A stretch of 21,951 nt of DNA from Streptomyces sp. ICC1 (GTDB lineage: Bacteria > Actinomycetota > Actinomycetes > Streptomycetales > Streptomycetaceae). Under the pieces are notes generated by a model. That model ran no database searches. It was given only the letters and a program-made list of their open reading frames with translations, and was not told the DNA's origin. A program made the position numbers and the translations under genes. The number at the start of each line of letters is the position of its first letter. Positions within the stretch are counted from its first letter, which is position 1. Of this stretch, positions 7,281 to 15,535 are shown piece by piece. The DNA is taken from NCBI RefSeq assembly GCF_003287935.1, contig NZ_CP030287.1, forward strand, positions 8,281,386-8,303,336, in the 5' to 3' direction.

Positions 7281-10200
7281 CTATCCGGCCAGGCAGGACG
7301 GGCCGAGGAGCACCTTGAGGTCGCCGAAGAGCGCGGGGTCGGGCTTGACCCGGTGCTTGTCGAGGCGGAGCACGGTGGTGGTGCGCGGCCCCTGGAGCTT
7401 GATCCGCACCTCGCTGTTGCCCTGGTGGTGGCGCAGGATCTCGCCCAGCCGGGTCACCATCGGCGGGGTGACCTTGACGGTGGGGATGGTGAGGACGACC
7501 GGGGCGTTGGTGCCGGCGTTCGACAGGTCGGGGACCATCATCTCCATGGCGACCAGCCGGGGGACGTCCTCGCGCTTGTCGAGGCGTCCCTTGACGAAGA
7601 CGACGGTGTCCTCGACCAGCTGCGTGGAGACGAGCTGGTAGGTCGCGGGGAAGAACATGCACTCGATGGAGCCGGCGAGGTCCTCGACGGTGGCGATGGC
7701 CCAGGCGTTGCCCTGCTTGGTCATCTTGCGCTGGAGGCCCGAGATGATGCCGCCGATGGTGACGACGGCGCCGTCGGAGTGCTCGCCGCCGGTGAGCTGG
7801 GAGATGCCGGCGTCGGTCTTGTCGGAGAGGACGTGCTCCAGGCCGAAGAGCGGGTGGTCGGAGACGTAGAGGCCGAGCATCTCGCGCTCTTGGGCGAGCA
7901 GGTAGGACTTCTCCCACTCGACGTCGGAGAACTCCACGTCGAGGCCGAATCCGGGCTCGTCGCTCGCGCTCTCGTCACCCATTCCGCCGAAGAGGTCGAA
8001 CTGCCCCTCGGCCTCCTTGCGCTTGACGGCGACCACGTTGTCGATCATCGGTTCGTGGTGGGCGACCAGGCCCTTGCGGGTGTGGCCCATCTCGTCGAAG
8101 GCGCCGGCCTTGATCAGGGACTCGACGGTGCGCTTGTTGCAGACGACGGCCTCGACCTTGTCCAGGAAGTCGGGGAAGGAGGAGTACTTCCCCTTCGCCT
8201 TCCTGCTCTTGATGATCGACTCCACGACGTTGGTGCCGACGTTGCGCACCGCGGTGAGGCCGAAGAGGATCACGTCGTCGCCCTGGGCGGCGAAGTTGGG
8301 CTCCGACTCGTTCACGTTCGGCAGGAGCACCTTGATGCCCATCCGGCGGCACTCGTTCAGGTAGATCGCGGACTTGTCCTTGTCGTCCTTGACCGAAGTG
8401 AGCAGACCCGCCATGTACTCGGCCGGGAAATTGGCCTTGAGGTAGGCGGTCCAGTAGGAGACCAGGCCGTACGCGGCCGAGTGGGCCTTGTTGAAGGCGT
8501 AGCCGGCGAAGGGGACCAGGACGTCCCACAGCGCCTTGATCGCCTGGTCGCTGAAGCCCTTGGCCTTGGCTCCCGCCTCGAAGATGACGAAGTTCTTCGC
8601 CAGTTCCTCGGGCTTCTTCTTGCCCATCACGCGGCGCAGGATGTCGGCCTCGCCGAGCGAGTAGCCGGCGATGATCTGGGCGCCCTTCTGGACCTGCTCC
8701 TGGTAGACGATGAGGCCGTAGGTGACGCCGAGGATCTCCCTGAGCGGCTCCTCCAGCTCCGGGTGGATCGGGGTGATCTCCTGCTGCTTGTTCTTGCGCA
8801 GGGCGTAGTTCGTGTGGGAGTTCATGCCCATCGGGCCCGGCCGGTACAGGGCGGACACGGCGGAGATGTCTTCGAAGTTGTCGGGCTTCATCAGGCGCAG
8901 CAGGGAGCGCATGGGCCCGCCGTCGAACTGGAAGACGCCGAGGGTGTCACCGCGGCAGAGCAGCTCGTACGTCTTGGGATCGTCGAGCGGCAGGCCGAGG
9001 AGATCGAGGTCGATCCCCTTGTTGGCCTTCACCATCTTGACGGCGTCGTCCATGATCGTGAGGTTGCGCAGCCCGAGGAAGTCCATCTTGATCAGGCCGA
9101 GCGACTCGCACTGCGGGTAGTCCCACTGTGTGATGGTCACGCCGTCCGTGTGCCGCACCCAGACCGGAGCGTGGTCGACGATCGGCTCGCTGGACATGAT
9201 CACGCCGGCGGCGTGCACGCCCATCTGGCGGACCAGGCCCTCGACGCCGCGGGCGGTGTCGATGACCTTCTTCACGTCCGGCTCGTTCTCGTACATCGCC
9301 CGGATCTCGCCCGCCTCGCCGTAGCGCGGGTGCGAGGGGTCGGTGATGCCGTTGAGGTCGATGCCCTTGCCGAGGACGTCGGCGGGCATCGCCTTGGTGA
9401 GCCGGTCGCCCATGGCGTACGGGTAGCCGAGGACCCGGGCGGAGTCCTTGATGGCGTTCTTCGCCTTGATCTTTCCGTACGTGCCGATCATGGCGACCTT
9501 GTCGTCGCCGTACTTGTCGGTCACGTACCGGATCACTTCGACGCGCCTGCGCTCGTCGAAGTCGATGTCGACATCGGGCATGGAGACGCGCTCGGGGTTC
9601 AGGAACCGCTCGAAGATCAGGCCGTGGGTGATCGGGTCGAGGTCGGTGATGCCCATGGCGTAGGCGACGATCGAGCCGGCGGCGGAGCCACGGCCGGGGC
9701 CCACCGCGATGCCTTGGTTCTTGGCCCACATGATGAAGTCGGCGACGACGAGGAAGTAGCCCGGGAACCCCATCTGGATGATGACGTCCAGCTCGTACTC
9801 GGCCTGCTTCTGCCGGTCCTCGGGAACACCTCCCGGGTAGCGGCGGGCCATGCCGCGCCGCACCTCCTCCTTGAACCAGGTGATCTCGGTGTAGCCCTCT
9901 TCGGGGATCTCGAACTTCGGCATGAGGTTCTTGGCCTCGAACATGCCGGTGGTGTCGATCTGCTCGGCCACCAGGAGGGTGTTGCGACACCCCTCCTGCC
10001 AGGCGTCCGAGGAGTCGACGGCGTACATCTCCTCCGTGGACTTGAGGTAGTAGCCGGTACCGTCGAAGCGGAAGCGGTCCGGGTCGGAGAGGTTCTTGCC
10101 GGTCTGGATGCACAGCAGGGCGTCGTGCGCGGCCGACTCGTGCGCGTACGTGTAGTGCGAGTCGTTGGTGACCAGCGGCGGGATGCCGAGCTTCTTGCCG

Positions 10201-10826
10201 ACCTCCAGCAGCCCGTCGCGGACCCGGCGCTCGATCTCGATGCCGTGGTCCATCAGCTCCAGGAAGTACCGGTCCTTGCCGAAGATGTCCTGGTATTCGG
10301 AGGCGGCCTTCAGGGCCTCGTCGAACTGGCCGAGGCGCAGCCTGGTCTGCAGCTCACCGGAGGGGCAGCCGGTGGAGGCGATCAGGCCTTCGGACCACTG
10401 GGAGATGGTCTCCTTGTCCATGCGCGGCCACTTCGTGAGCCAGCCCTCGGCGTACGCGTCGGAGGACAGCCGGAAGAGGTTGTGCAGGCCGGTGGAGTTC
10501 GCCGCCCAGATCGTCTTGTGCGTGTAGCCGCCGGAACCGGAGACGTCGTCGCGCTTCTGGTGGGGCTGGCCCCACTGGATGCGCCGCTTGTTGCGCCGGG
10601 ACTCCGGGGCGACGTAGGCCTCGATGCCGATGATCGGCGTGACCCCGGCCTTCTTCGCCGTGTGGAAGAAGTCGTAGGCCCCGTGCAGGTTGCCGTGGTC
10701 GGACATGGCGATGTGCGTCATGCCCATCTCGTTGCACGCGTTGAACATGTCCTTGAGCCGCGCGGCACCGTCCAGCAGGGAGTACTGGGTGTGGACGTGC
10801 AGGTGCGTGAACGGCGTCTTGGTCAC
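7281..10826 (-). CDS. dnaE: DNA polymerase III subunit alpha
   Basis: The replicative DNA polymerase catalytic subunit, 1181 residues, a normal length for an actinomycete DnaE1. It opens with a PHP domain (THLHVHTQYSLLDG at residues 7-20, MSDHGNLHG at 41-49). The polymerase core has GPGRGSAAGS at 376-385 and PDVDIDFDE at 417-425, where D418 and D420 correspond to the first two catalytic aspartates of E. coli PolIII. A C-terminal OB-fold region (VTIGGIISGLQRK, then GSIECMFFP) precedes the end. I chose the GTG at 10826 because GGAGG lies 8 bases upstream and known family members start with the same T-K-x-P-F-T-H-L-H sequence. The frame also stays open upstream into a GH13 fragment, giving a spurious 1581-residue fusion. 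Confidence 0.97.
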   Translation of the reverse strand: MTKTPFTHLHVHTQYSLLDGAARLKDMFNACNEMGMTHIAMSDHGNLHGAYDFFHTAKKAGVTPIIGIEAYVAPESRRNKRRIQWGQPHQKRDDVSGSGGYTHKTIWAANSTGLHNLFRLSSDAYAEGWLTKWPRMDKETISQWSEGLIASTGCPSGELQTRLRLGQFDEALKAASEYQDIFGKDRYFLELMDHGIEIERRVRDGLLEVGKKLGIPPLVTNDSHYTYAHESAAHDALLCIQTGKNLSDPDRFRFDGTGYYLKSTEEMYAVDSSDAWQEGCRNTLLVAEQIDTTGMFEAKNLMPKFEIPEEGYTEITWFKEEVRRGMARRYPGGVPEDRQKQAEYELDVIIQMGFPGYFLVVADFIMWAKNQGIAVGPGRGSAAGSIVAYAMGITDLDPITHGLIFERFLNPERVSMPDVDIDFDERRRVEVIRYVTDKYGDDKVAMIGTYGKIKAKNAIKDSARVLGYPYAMGDRLTKAMPADVLGKGIDLNGITDPSHPRYGEAGEIRAMYENEPDVKKVIDTARGVEGLVRQMGVHAAGVIMSSEPIVDHAPVWVRHTDGVTITQWDYPQCESLGLIKMDFLGLRNLTIMDDAVKMVKANKGIDLDLLGLPLDDPKTYELLCRGDTLGVFQFDGGPMRSLLRLMKPDNFEDISAVSALYRPGPMGMNSHTNYALRKNKQQEITPIHPELEEPLREILGVTYGLIVYQEQVQKGAQIIAGYSLGEADILRRVMGKKKPEELAKNFVIFEAGAKAKGFSDQAIKALWDVLVPFAGYAFNKAHSAAYGLVSYWTAYLKANFPAEYMAGLLTSVKDDKDKSAIYLNECRRMGIKVLLPNVNESEPNFAAQGDDVILFGLTAVRNVGTNVVESIIKSRKAKGKYSSFPDFLDKVEAVVCNKRTVESLIKAGAFDEMGHTRKGLVAHHEPMIDNVVAVKRKEAEGQFDLFGGMGDESASDEPGFGLDVEFSDVEWEKSYLLAQEREMLGLYVSDHPLFGLEHVLSDKTDAGISQLTGGEHSDGAVVTIGGIISGLQRKMTKQGNAWAIATVEDLAGSIECMFFPATYQLVSTQLVEDTVVFVKGRLDKREDVPRLVAMEMMVPDLSNAGTNAPVVLTIPTVKVTPPMVTRLGEILRHHQGNSEVRIKLQGPRTTTVLRLDKHRVKPDPALFGDLKVLLGPSCLAG

Positions 10827-10861
10827 GGTGGGGGCCTCCGGCGGGGAGAGAGGGGCGGCAG

Positions 10862-11058
10862 CCAACCTGCGCGCTGCGCGCGAGGTCGTCGGGTTCGGCG
10901 TCGGGGATGCCCTTGGCGAATCGGACGGCGTCCTGGGGGCCGTACGGCTCGAGGGCGGGGGCGAGCGGGCCGTTCTCGGCGCGCTTGGCGAAGACGAAGG
11001 GGTGGGGGTCAGGGTGTTCGGTGCGAAGCTTCGCGAGCGCCTGGACGAGGAGGAGGCG
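10862..11058 (-). pseudogene. Coding scrap of an unidentified gene upstream of dnaE
   Basis: In the frame reading LVQALAKLRTEHPDPHPFVF, then FAKRAENGPLAPALEPYGP and AVRFAKGIPDAEPDDLA, nearly every third base is G or C, which is the coding signature. The frame that links GH13 to DnaE over the same stretch gives Ser/Arg/Thr/Pro-rich nonsense. It therefore looks like about 65 residues of a third protein, cut by a join to GH13 near 11058. No stop codon is seen before dnaE, so its end is also disturbed or overlaps. I cannot name the family. Confidence 0.5.
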
Positions 11059-12026
11059 GCGGCCAGCGACTCGTCTACGACGGTCCGCATCGCCGCCGCG
11101 TCCCACGGGCAGTTCAGGAACCGGAAGTTGAAGGCCTGGTGCAGCTCGTCGGGGCGGACGTACAGCGCGAGCCGCTCCGAGGTGGGCGCCCAGGCCTCGG
11201 CGACCCCGATCCGCGGGCCCTCGTAGGAGTCGAGCAGCCGCCGCCAGGAGCGGTGGATCTCGTGGACCCCGTCCTGATCGAAGAAGGGGAGCGGCTCGGT
11301 GCCGATCAGCGTGGCCTGTGCGCCGCGGCCGATGTCCGGCAGCCCCGGGGCCTTGACCATGCCGTGGGCCACGTCGACGCGGAAGCCGTCGACGCCGAGG
11401 TCGAGCCAGAACCGCAGGACGGAGGAGAACTCCTCGGCGACCTCCGGGCGGTCCCAGTTCAGATCGGGCTGCTCGGGGGCGAAGAGGTGCAGGTACCACT
11501 CCCCGTCGGCGACCCGGGTCCAGGCCGGCCCGCCGAAGACGGACTCCCAGTCGTTGGGCGGCGCGGCGCCGCCGGGGCCGCGCCCGGGGCGGAAGTGGTA
11601 GAGGTCCCGGGCCCCGGGAGCGCCGGCCAGGGCCGCCCGGAACCAGGGGTGCTCCTCGGAGGTGTGGTTCGGCACCACGTCCACGATGACGCGCAGACCC
11701 AGCGCGTGGGCGGAGCGGACGAGGGCGTCGGCGTCGGAGAGGTCCCCGAAGAGCGGGTCGACGGCCCGGTAGTCGGCGACGTCGTAGCCGCCGTCCGCCT
11801 GGGGGGAGACGTAGAAGGGGGTCAGCCACACCGCGTCGACCCCGAGCCGGGCCAGGTGGGGGAGGCGCTCGCGGACCCCGCGCAGGTCCCCGACGCCGTC
11901 GCCGTCGCTGTCGGCGAAGGAGCGCACGTACACCTGGTAGATGACGGCATCGCGCCACCAGCCGCCGCTCGCGGTGGCGTTGCTGGAAGCTCTTGCAAGC
12001 CGGTTCGCCGTCAACTCATGGGTCAT
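11058..12026 (-). pseudogene. GH13 alpha-glucosidase, N-terminal part only
   Basis: Residues 1-323 of an oligo-1,6-glucosidase/alpha-glucosidase-like enzyme that would hydrolyse imported maltodextrin in the cytoplasm. It has WWRDAVIYQVYVRSFADSDG, region I DVVPNH (116-121), region II GFRVDVAH with nucleophile D218, and the acid/base E277 in IGVAEAW. The fragment ends after VVDESLAA, so region IV (NHD, the third catalytic acid) and the C-terminal domains are missing; intact family members have about 530-560 residues. The ATG at 12026 is supported by an N-terminus of the same length as the paralogue at 15536, though no clear ribosome binding site precedes it. It is divergent from malE and shares its control region. 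Confidence 0.85.
11992..11999. promoter_or_regulatory. CTTGCAAG palindrome, possible LacI-type operator
   Basis: CTTGCAAG is a perfect 8-bp palindrome located within codons 10-12 of the minus-strand GH13 gene. TTGCAA-type cores are common in operators of LacI-family sugar repressors such as Streptomyces MalR. Its position just inside the coding sequence would suit roadblock repression. The evidence is the motif and context only. Confidence 0.4.
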
Positions 12027-12094
12027 ATCGGGTCAACGCGAGTACGCGCCCGCTGGTTGCGGGCCCGGACAGTCGAAGACGGTTCGAACTAACA

Positions 12095-12108
12095 GCAAGC
12101 TGCGGCAA
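12095..12108 (-). promoter_or_regulatory. Operator-like element on the GH13 side of the divergent promoter region
   Basis: Read on the minus strand this is TTGCCGCAGCTTGC. It shares TTGCCGCA with the element at 12154-12161 on the plus strand, so the two form a divergently arranged pair. It lies about 70 bp upstream of the GH13 start. A LacI-family maltose regulator is the likely ligand, but no regulator gene is present here. Confidence 0.4.
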
Positions 12109-12142
12109 CCGTACGGACACGCAGATGTAACGATCAGCGTCT

Positions 12143-12166
12143 CTTGCAGAAAATTGCCGCAAGCTC
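12143..12166 (+). promoter_or_regulatory. MalR-like operator upstream of malE
   Basis: CTTGC (12143-12147) and GCAAG (12159-12163) form an inverted repeat with a TTGCAG half-site next to it and TTGCCGCAAGC running on. Streptomyces maltose regulators of the LacI family recognise TTGCAG/CTTGCA-type repeats upstream of malE. A TACGTT at 12190-12195 could be the -10 box, with no good -35. Binding here would be expected to repress malEFG until maltose is present. Confidence 0.5.
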
Positions 12167-12246
12167 TTTCGGACGGCTTTCAGGCTTGTTACGTTCTCGG
12201 CAACTCGGGACCGCGAGGCGCGGCCGGAATCATCGAAGGAGTTCAT

Positions 12247-13521
12247 ATGCGGCGTGGCATAGCGGCCACCGCGCTGGTCGCGGCTCTGGCGCTCGCGGCG
12301 ACGGCTTGCGGCGGTGACACCAAGGACGCGGACGGCGGCGCCAAGGCCGGCGGGGAGCTCTCCGGCACGGTCACGTGGTGGGACACCTCGAACGACGCCG
12401 AGAAGGCGTCCTTCCAGAAGATCGCCGAGGCGTTCACCGCCAAGCACCCCAAGGTGACCGTCAAGTACGTCAACGTCCCCTACGGCGACGCGCAGAACAA
12501 GGTCAAGAACGCCTTCAGCAGCGGCTCCGAGGCCCCGGACGTGATCCGTGCCGACGTCGGCTGGGTCGCGGACTTCGCCTCGCTCGGCTACCTCGCCGAG
12601 GTCCCGGCCGACACGGCCAAGAAGGTCGACGCCGAATTCCTGCCCCAGGCCGCGGCCAGCGGCAAGTACGAGGGCAAGACCTACGGCATCCCGCAGGTCA
12701 TCGACACCATGGGCCTCTTCTACAACAAGAAGATGCTCGCCGACGCCGGCGTCCAGCCCCCCAAGACGCTGGAGGAGCTGAAGACCGCCGCCGCCGCCAT
12801 CAAGGCCAAGACCGGCAAGGCCGGCCTCTACCTGCGCGGCGACGACTCGTACTGGTTCCTGCCGCTCATCTACGGAGAGGGCGGCGACCTCGTCGACGCG
12901 AAGACCAAGACGGTCACCGTCGACAACCCGGCGGGCGTCAAGGCCTTCAAGGCCGCCCGCGACCTGGTCGCCTCCGGCGCGGCGATCACCAACGCCACCG
13001 ACGGCTGGACCAACATGCAGACCGCCTTCAAGTCGGGCGAGGCCGCCATGATGATCAACGGCCCCTGGGCCGTGGCCGACACCTACGCGGGCGACCAGTT
13101 CAAGGACAAGGCCAACCTCGGCATCGCCGCCGTCCCGGCCGGCTCCGTCAAGGCGGGCGCCCCGCAGGGCGGCCACGACCTCGCCGTCTACGCGGGCTCC
13201 AAGAACATCACCGCCGCGCAGGCCTTCGTCGACTACATGACCTCGCAGGAGGTGCAGGTCCAGTCCGCCAAGGAGCTGAGCCTGCTCCCGACCCGGACCG
13301 CCGCCTACGAGCAGCCCGACGTCAAGTCCAGCGAGATGGTCCAGTTCTTCAAGCCGGCCGTCGACAAGGCCGTCGAGCGCGCCTGGATCCCGGAGAACGG
13401 CTCCCTCTTCGAGCCGCTCAAGGTCGAATACACCAAGGCCATCACCGGGGCGACGAGCCCGGAGGACGCGGCCAAGGCGTCCGGCGCCGAATTCCGCAAG
13501 ATCCTCAAGGGCTGGAAGTAA
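12247..13521 (+). CDS. malE: Maltose/maltodextrin ABC transporter substrate-binding lipoprotein
   Basis: Extracellular sugar-binding lipoprotein of 424 residues. It has a short signal peptide starting MRRGIAATALVAALALA and a lipobox-like ATAC with the lipidated Cys at residue 21, followed by a Gly/Asp/Lys-rich linker. The mature part starts GTVTWWDTSNDAEKASFQK, then APDVIRADVGWVADFA and YGIPQVIDTMGLFYNKKM, typical of family 1 solute-binding proteins for maltose-type sugars. ATG at 12247 follows GAAGGAG at a 5-base distance. It is the first gene of malEFG: malF starts 6 bases after its stop. The operator-like repeat 80 bp upstream suggests LacI-type repression. Trehalose or another alpha-glucoside is possible as the substrate. 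Confidence 0.92.
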   Translation: MRRGIAATALVAALALAATACGGDTKDADGGAKAGGELSGTVTWWDTSNDAEKASFQKIAEAFTAKHPKVTVKYVNVPYGDAQNKVKNAFSSGSEAPDVIRADVGWVADFASLGYLAEVPADTAKKVDAEFLPQAAASGKYEGKTYGIPQVIDTMGLFYNKKMLADAGVQPPKTLEELKTAAAAIKAKTGKAGLYLRGDDSYWFLPLIYGEGGDLVDAKTKTVTVDNPAGVKAFKAARDLVASGAAITNATDGWTNMQTAFKSGEAAMMINGPWAVADTYAGDQFKDKANLGIAAVPAGSVKAGAPQGGHDLAVYAGSKNITAAQAFVDYMTSQEVQVQSAKELSLLPTRTAAYEQPDVKSSEMVQFFKPAVDKAVERAWIPENGSLFEPLKVEYTKAITGATSPEDAAKASGAEFRKILKGWK

Positions 13522-13527
13522 CGAAAC

Positions 13528-14562
13528 ATGGCTGCTCACACCAGCCAGTCGGTGGCGAAGGCCGCGGGCAGCGAGGTCGGTCCTGACGCCGACACCGCCG
13601 CCCGCGGCCGGAGCCGCAGGACTGACAACGGGAACCGCCCTGGACTCAGGCGCGCGCTCGCCACCCACTGGTACGCCTGGGCCATGGTCGCCCCGGTCGT
13701 GCTCGTCCTCGGCGTGATCATCGGCTGGCCGCTCGTCCGCGGCGTCTACCTGTCGCTGACCGACGCCACCGAGCGCAATGTCGGCCGTACGATCGGCGCC
13801 AACCACATCGAGGCGACGTACCAATTCGTCGGACTCGACAACTACGCCACCGTCCTCGCCGACCCGGTGTTCCTGCAGCGGCTGGTGTGGACGGTCCTGT
13901 GGACCGTCGCCTGCGTGTCGATCACCTTCGCGCTCGGCCTCGCCCTCGCCACCATGCTCAACCGCGAGTTCAAGGGACGCGCCGCCTACCGGATGGCACT
14001 CATCCTGCCCTGGGCCGTCCCCGGATTCGTCTCCGTCTTCGCCTGGCGGTTCCTCTTCAACCGCGACAACGGCATCCTCAACAAGCTTCTCGAAGGCGGC
14101 GGCATCACCGCCGTCCCGTGGCTCGACGACCCGACCTGGGCCAAGCTCTCGGTCATCGCCGTCAACGTCTGGCTCGGCGTCCCCTTCATGATGGTCGCCC
14201 TGCTCGGCGGCATGCAGTCCATCCCCGGCGAGCTCTACGAAGCCGCCGAGATGGACGGGGCCACCCCCTGGCAGCGGTTCCGCCACATCACCCTGCCGGG
14301 ACTGCGCGCGGTCAGCATGACGGTGATCCTGCTCTCCACCATCTGGACCTTCAACATGTTCCCGGTGATCTTCCTGCTCACCCGGGGCGGACCGGGCGAC
14401 TCCACCGAGATCCTGGTCACCCAGGCCTTCCGCGAGGCGTTCGTGACGAGCCCGCGCGACTTCGCCGGCTCCGCTACCTGGGGCGTCCTGATCCTCCTGC
14501 TGCTCATGATCTTCGCGCTGGTCTACCGGCGCTCGCTGCGCAAGCAGGGAGAGGTGTGGTGA
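13528..14562 (+). CDS. malF: Maltose ABC transporter permease MalF
   Basis: Inner-membrane channel subunit, 344 residues. A cytoplasmic N-terminus of about 45 residues, rich in Ser/Arg/Ala, precedes six predicted membrane helices, the first at WYAWAMVAPVVLVLGVIIGW and the last at GVLILLLLMIFALVYRRS. The EAA loop that contacts the ATPase is at about residues 234-257 (YEAAEMDGATPWQRFRHITL). E. coli MalF is longer because of a large periplasmic loop; this short form is usual in actinobacteria and Firmicutes. It starts 6 bases after malE with only a weak GGAAG site, and its TGA overlaps the malG start (GTGA), so the genes are co-translated. Confidence 0.93.
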   Translation: MAAHTSQSVAKAAGSEVGPDADTAARGRSRRTDNGNRPGLRRALATHWYAWAMVAPVVLVLGVIIGWPLVRGVYLSLTDATERNVGRTIGANHIEATYQFVGLDNYATVLADPVFLQRLVWTVLWTVACVSITFALGLALATMLNREFKGRAAYRMALILPWAVPGFVSVFAWRFLFNRDNGILNKLLEGGGITAVPWLDDPTWAKLSVIAVNVWLGVPFMMVALLGGMQSIPGELYEAAEMDGATPWQRFRHITLPGLRAVSMTVILLSTIWTFNMFPVIFLLTRGGPGDSTEILVTQAFREAFVTSPRDFAGSATWGVLILLLLMIFALVYRRSLRKQGEVW

Positions 14563-15482
14563 CCGTGACGACGACCTCCACGAAGGCTGCCGCGAAGGCG
14601 GCCTCCACGAAGGCTTCCACGACGAAGGCCTCCACGACCACGGCCTCCACCCGCCCGCGGGGCAAGCGCTCCCCGCTCGCCTCCGCCGGCCTGCACGGCA
14701 CCCTCATCGCCGCGTCCGTGATCGCCGTCTTCCCGGTGCTCTGGGTCCTGCTGACCTCGCTCAAGCCCGCCAAGCAGGCCATCAGCACGGACTTCGTCAA
14801 GGACCCGACCCTGGAGAACTACCGCTTCCTGGTGGAGTCGACCTCCTTCTTCACCTGGTTCGGCAACTCCGTGCTCGTCGCCGGCATCACCACCGTCCTC
14901 GGCGTGTTCATCGCGGCCACCACCGGATACGCCGTCAGCCGCTTCAGGTTCCCCGGCATGCGCCCCCTCATGTGGACCCTGCTCATCACGCAGATGTTCC
15001 CCATGGCCATCCTGATCGTCCCGCTCTACAACCTCATGGGACAGATGGGACTGCTCAACCAGCCGCTCGGCCTGATCGTCACCTACCTGACCATCGCCGT
15101 GCCGTTCTGCGCCTGGATGATGAAGGGCTTCTTCGACACCATCCCGGTCGAGATCGACGAATCCGGCCGCGTCGACGGGCTCAACCCCTTCGGCACCTTC
15201 TGGCGCCTGATCCTCCCGCTCGCCAAGCCCGGCCTCGCCGTCACCGGCTTCTACTCCTTCATCACCGCATGGGGCGAAGTCGCGTACGCCTCCGCCTTCA
15301 TGACCGGCGAGGAGAACCTCACCCTGGCCGGCGGACTGCAGACCTTCGTCACCCAGTACACCGCCAACTGGGGTCCGATGACCGCCGCCTCGGTCGTCAT
15401 CGCGATCCCCGCGGCACTCTTCTTCGTCTTCGCCCAGCGCCACCTCGTCGCCGGGATGACGGCGGGCGCGACCAAGGGCTGA
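14559..15482 (+). CDS. malG: Maltose ABC transporter permease MalG
   Basis: Second channel subunit, 307 residues with six predicted membrane helices. I chose the GTG at 14559, which overlaps the malF stop, with GGGAGAGG just upstream; a GTG at 14565 is nearly as good. The N-terminal 35 residues are an unusual Lys/Thr/Ala/Ser repeat (TTTSTKAAAKAASTKAS and on), encoded by repeated CCACGAAGG-like DNA, before the first helix. The EAA loop is at about 197-225 (EIDESGRVDGLNPFGTFWRL). No ATPase gene follows. In Streptomyces several sugar importers share the MsiK ATPase encoded elsewhere, which fits. Confidence 0.92.
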   Translation: MTVTTTSTKAAAKAASTKASTTKASTTTASTRPRGKRSPLASAGLHGTLIAASVIAVFPVLWVLLTSLKPAKQAISTDFVKDPTLENYRFLVESTSFFTWFGNSVLVAGITTVLGVFIAATTGYAVSRFRFPGMRPLMWTLLITQMFPMAILIVPLYNLMGQMGLLNQPLGLIVTYLTIAVPFCAWMMKGFFDTIPVEIDESGRVDGLNPFGTFWRLILPLAKPGLAVTGFYSFITAWGEVAYASAFMTGEENLTLAGGLQTFVTQYTANWGPMTAASVVIAIPAALFFVFAQRHLVAGMTAGATKG

Positions 15483-15535
15483 CCACCCCGCGCTCCGCCC
15501 CTCCTACCGCCCGGCCCGACCTCTCCAAGGACGAC

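Noticed and set aside
7353..12092. A 1579-codon plus-strand open frame antisense to dnaE and GH13
   Set aside because: It mirrors real genes on the other strand. Its translation is Val/Gly/Asp/Leu-rich with no domain, the usual shadow frame in very GC-rich DNA.
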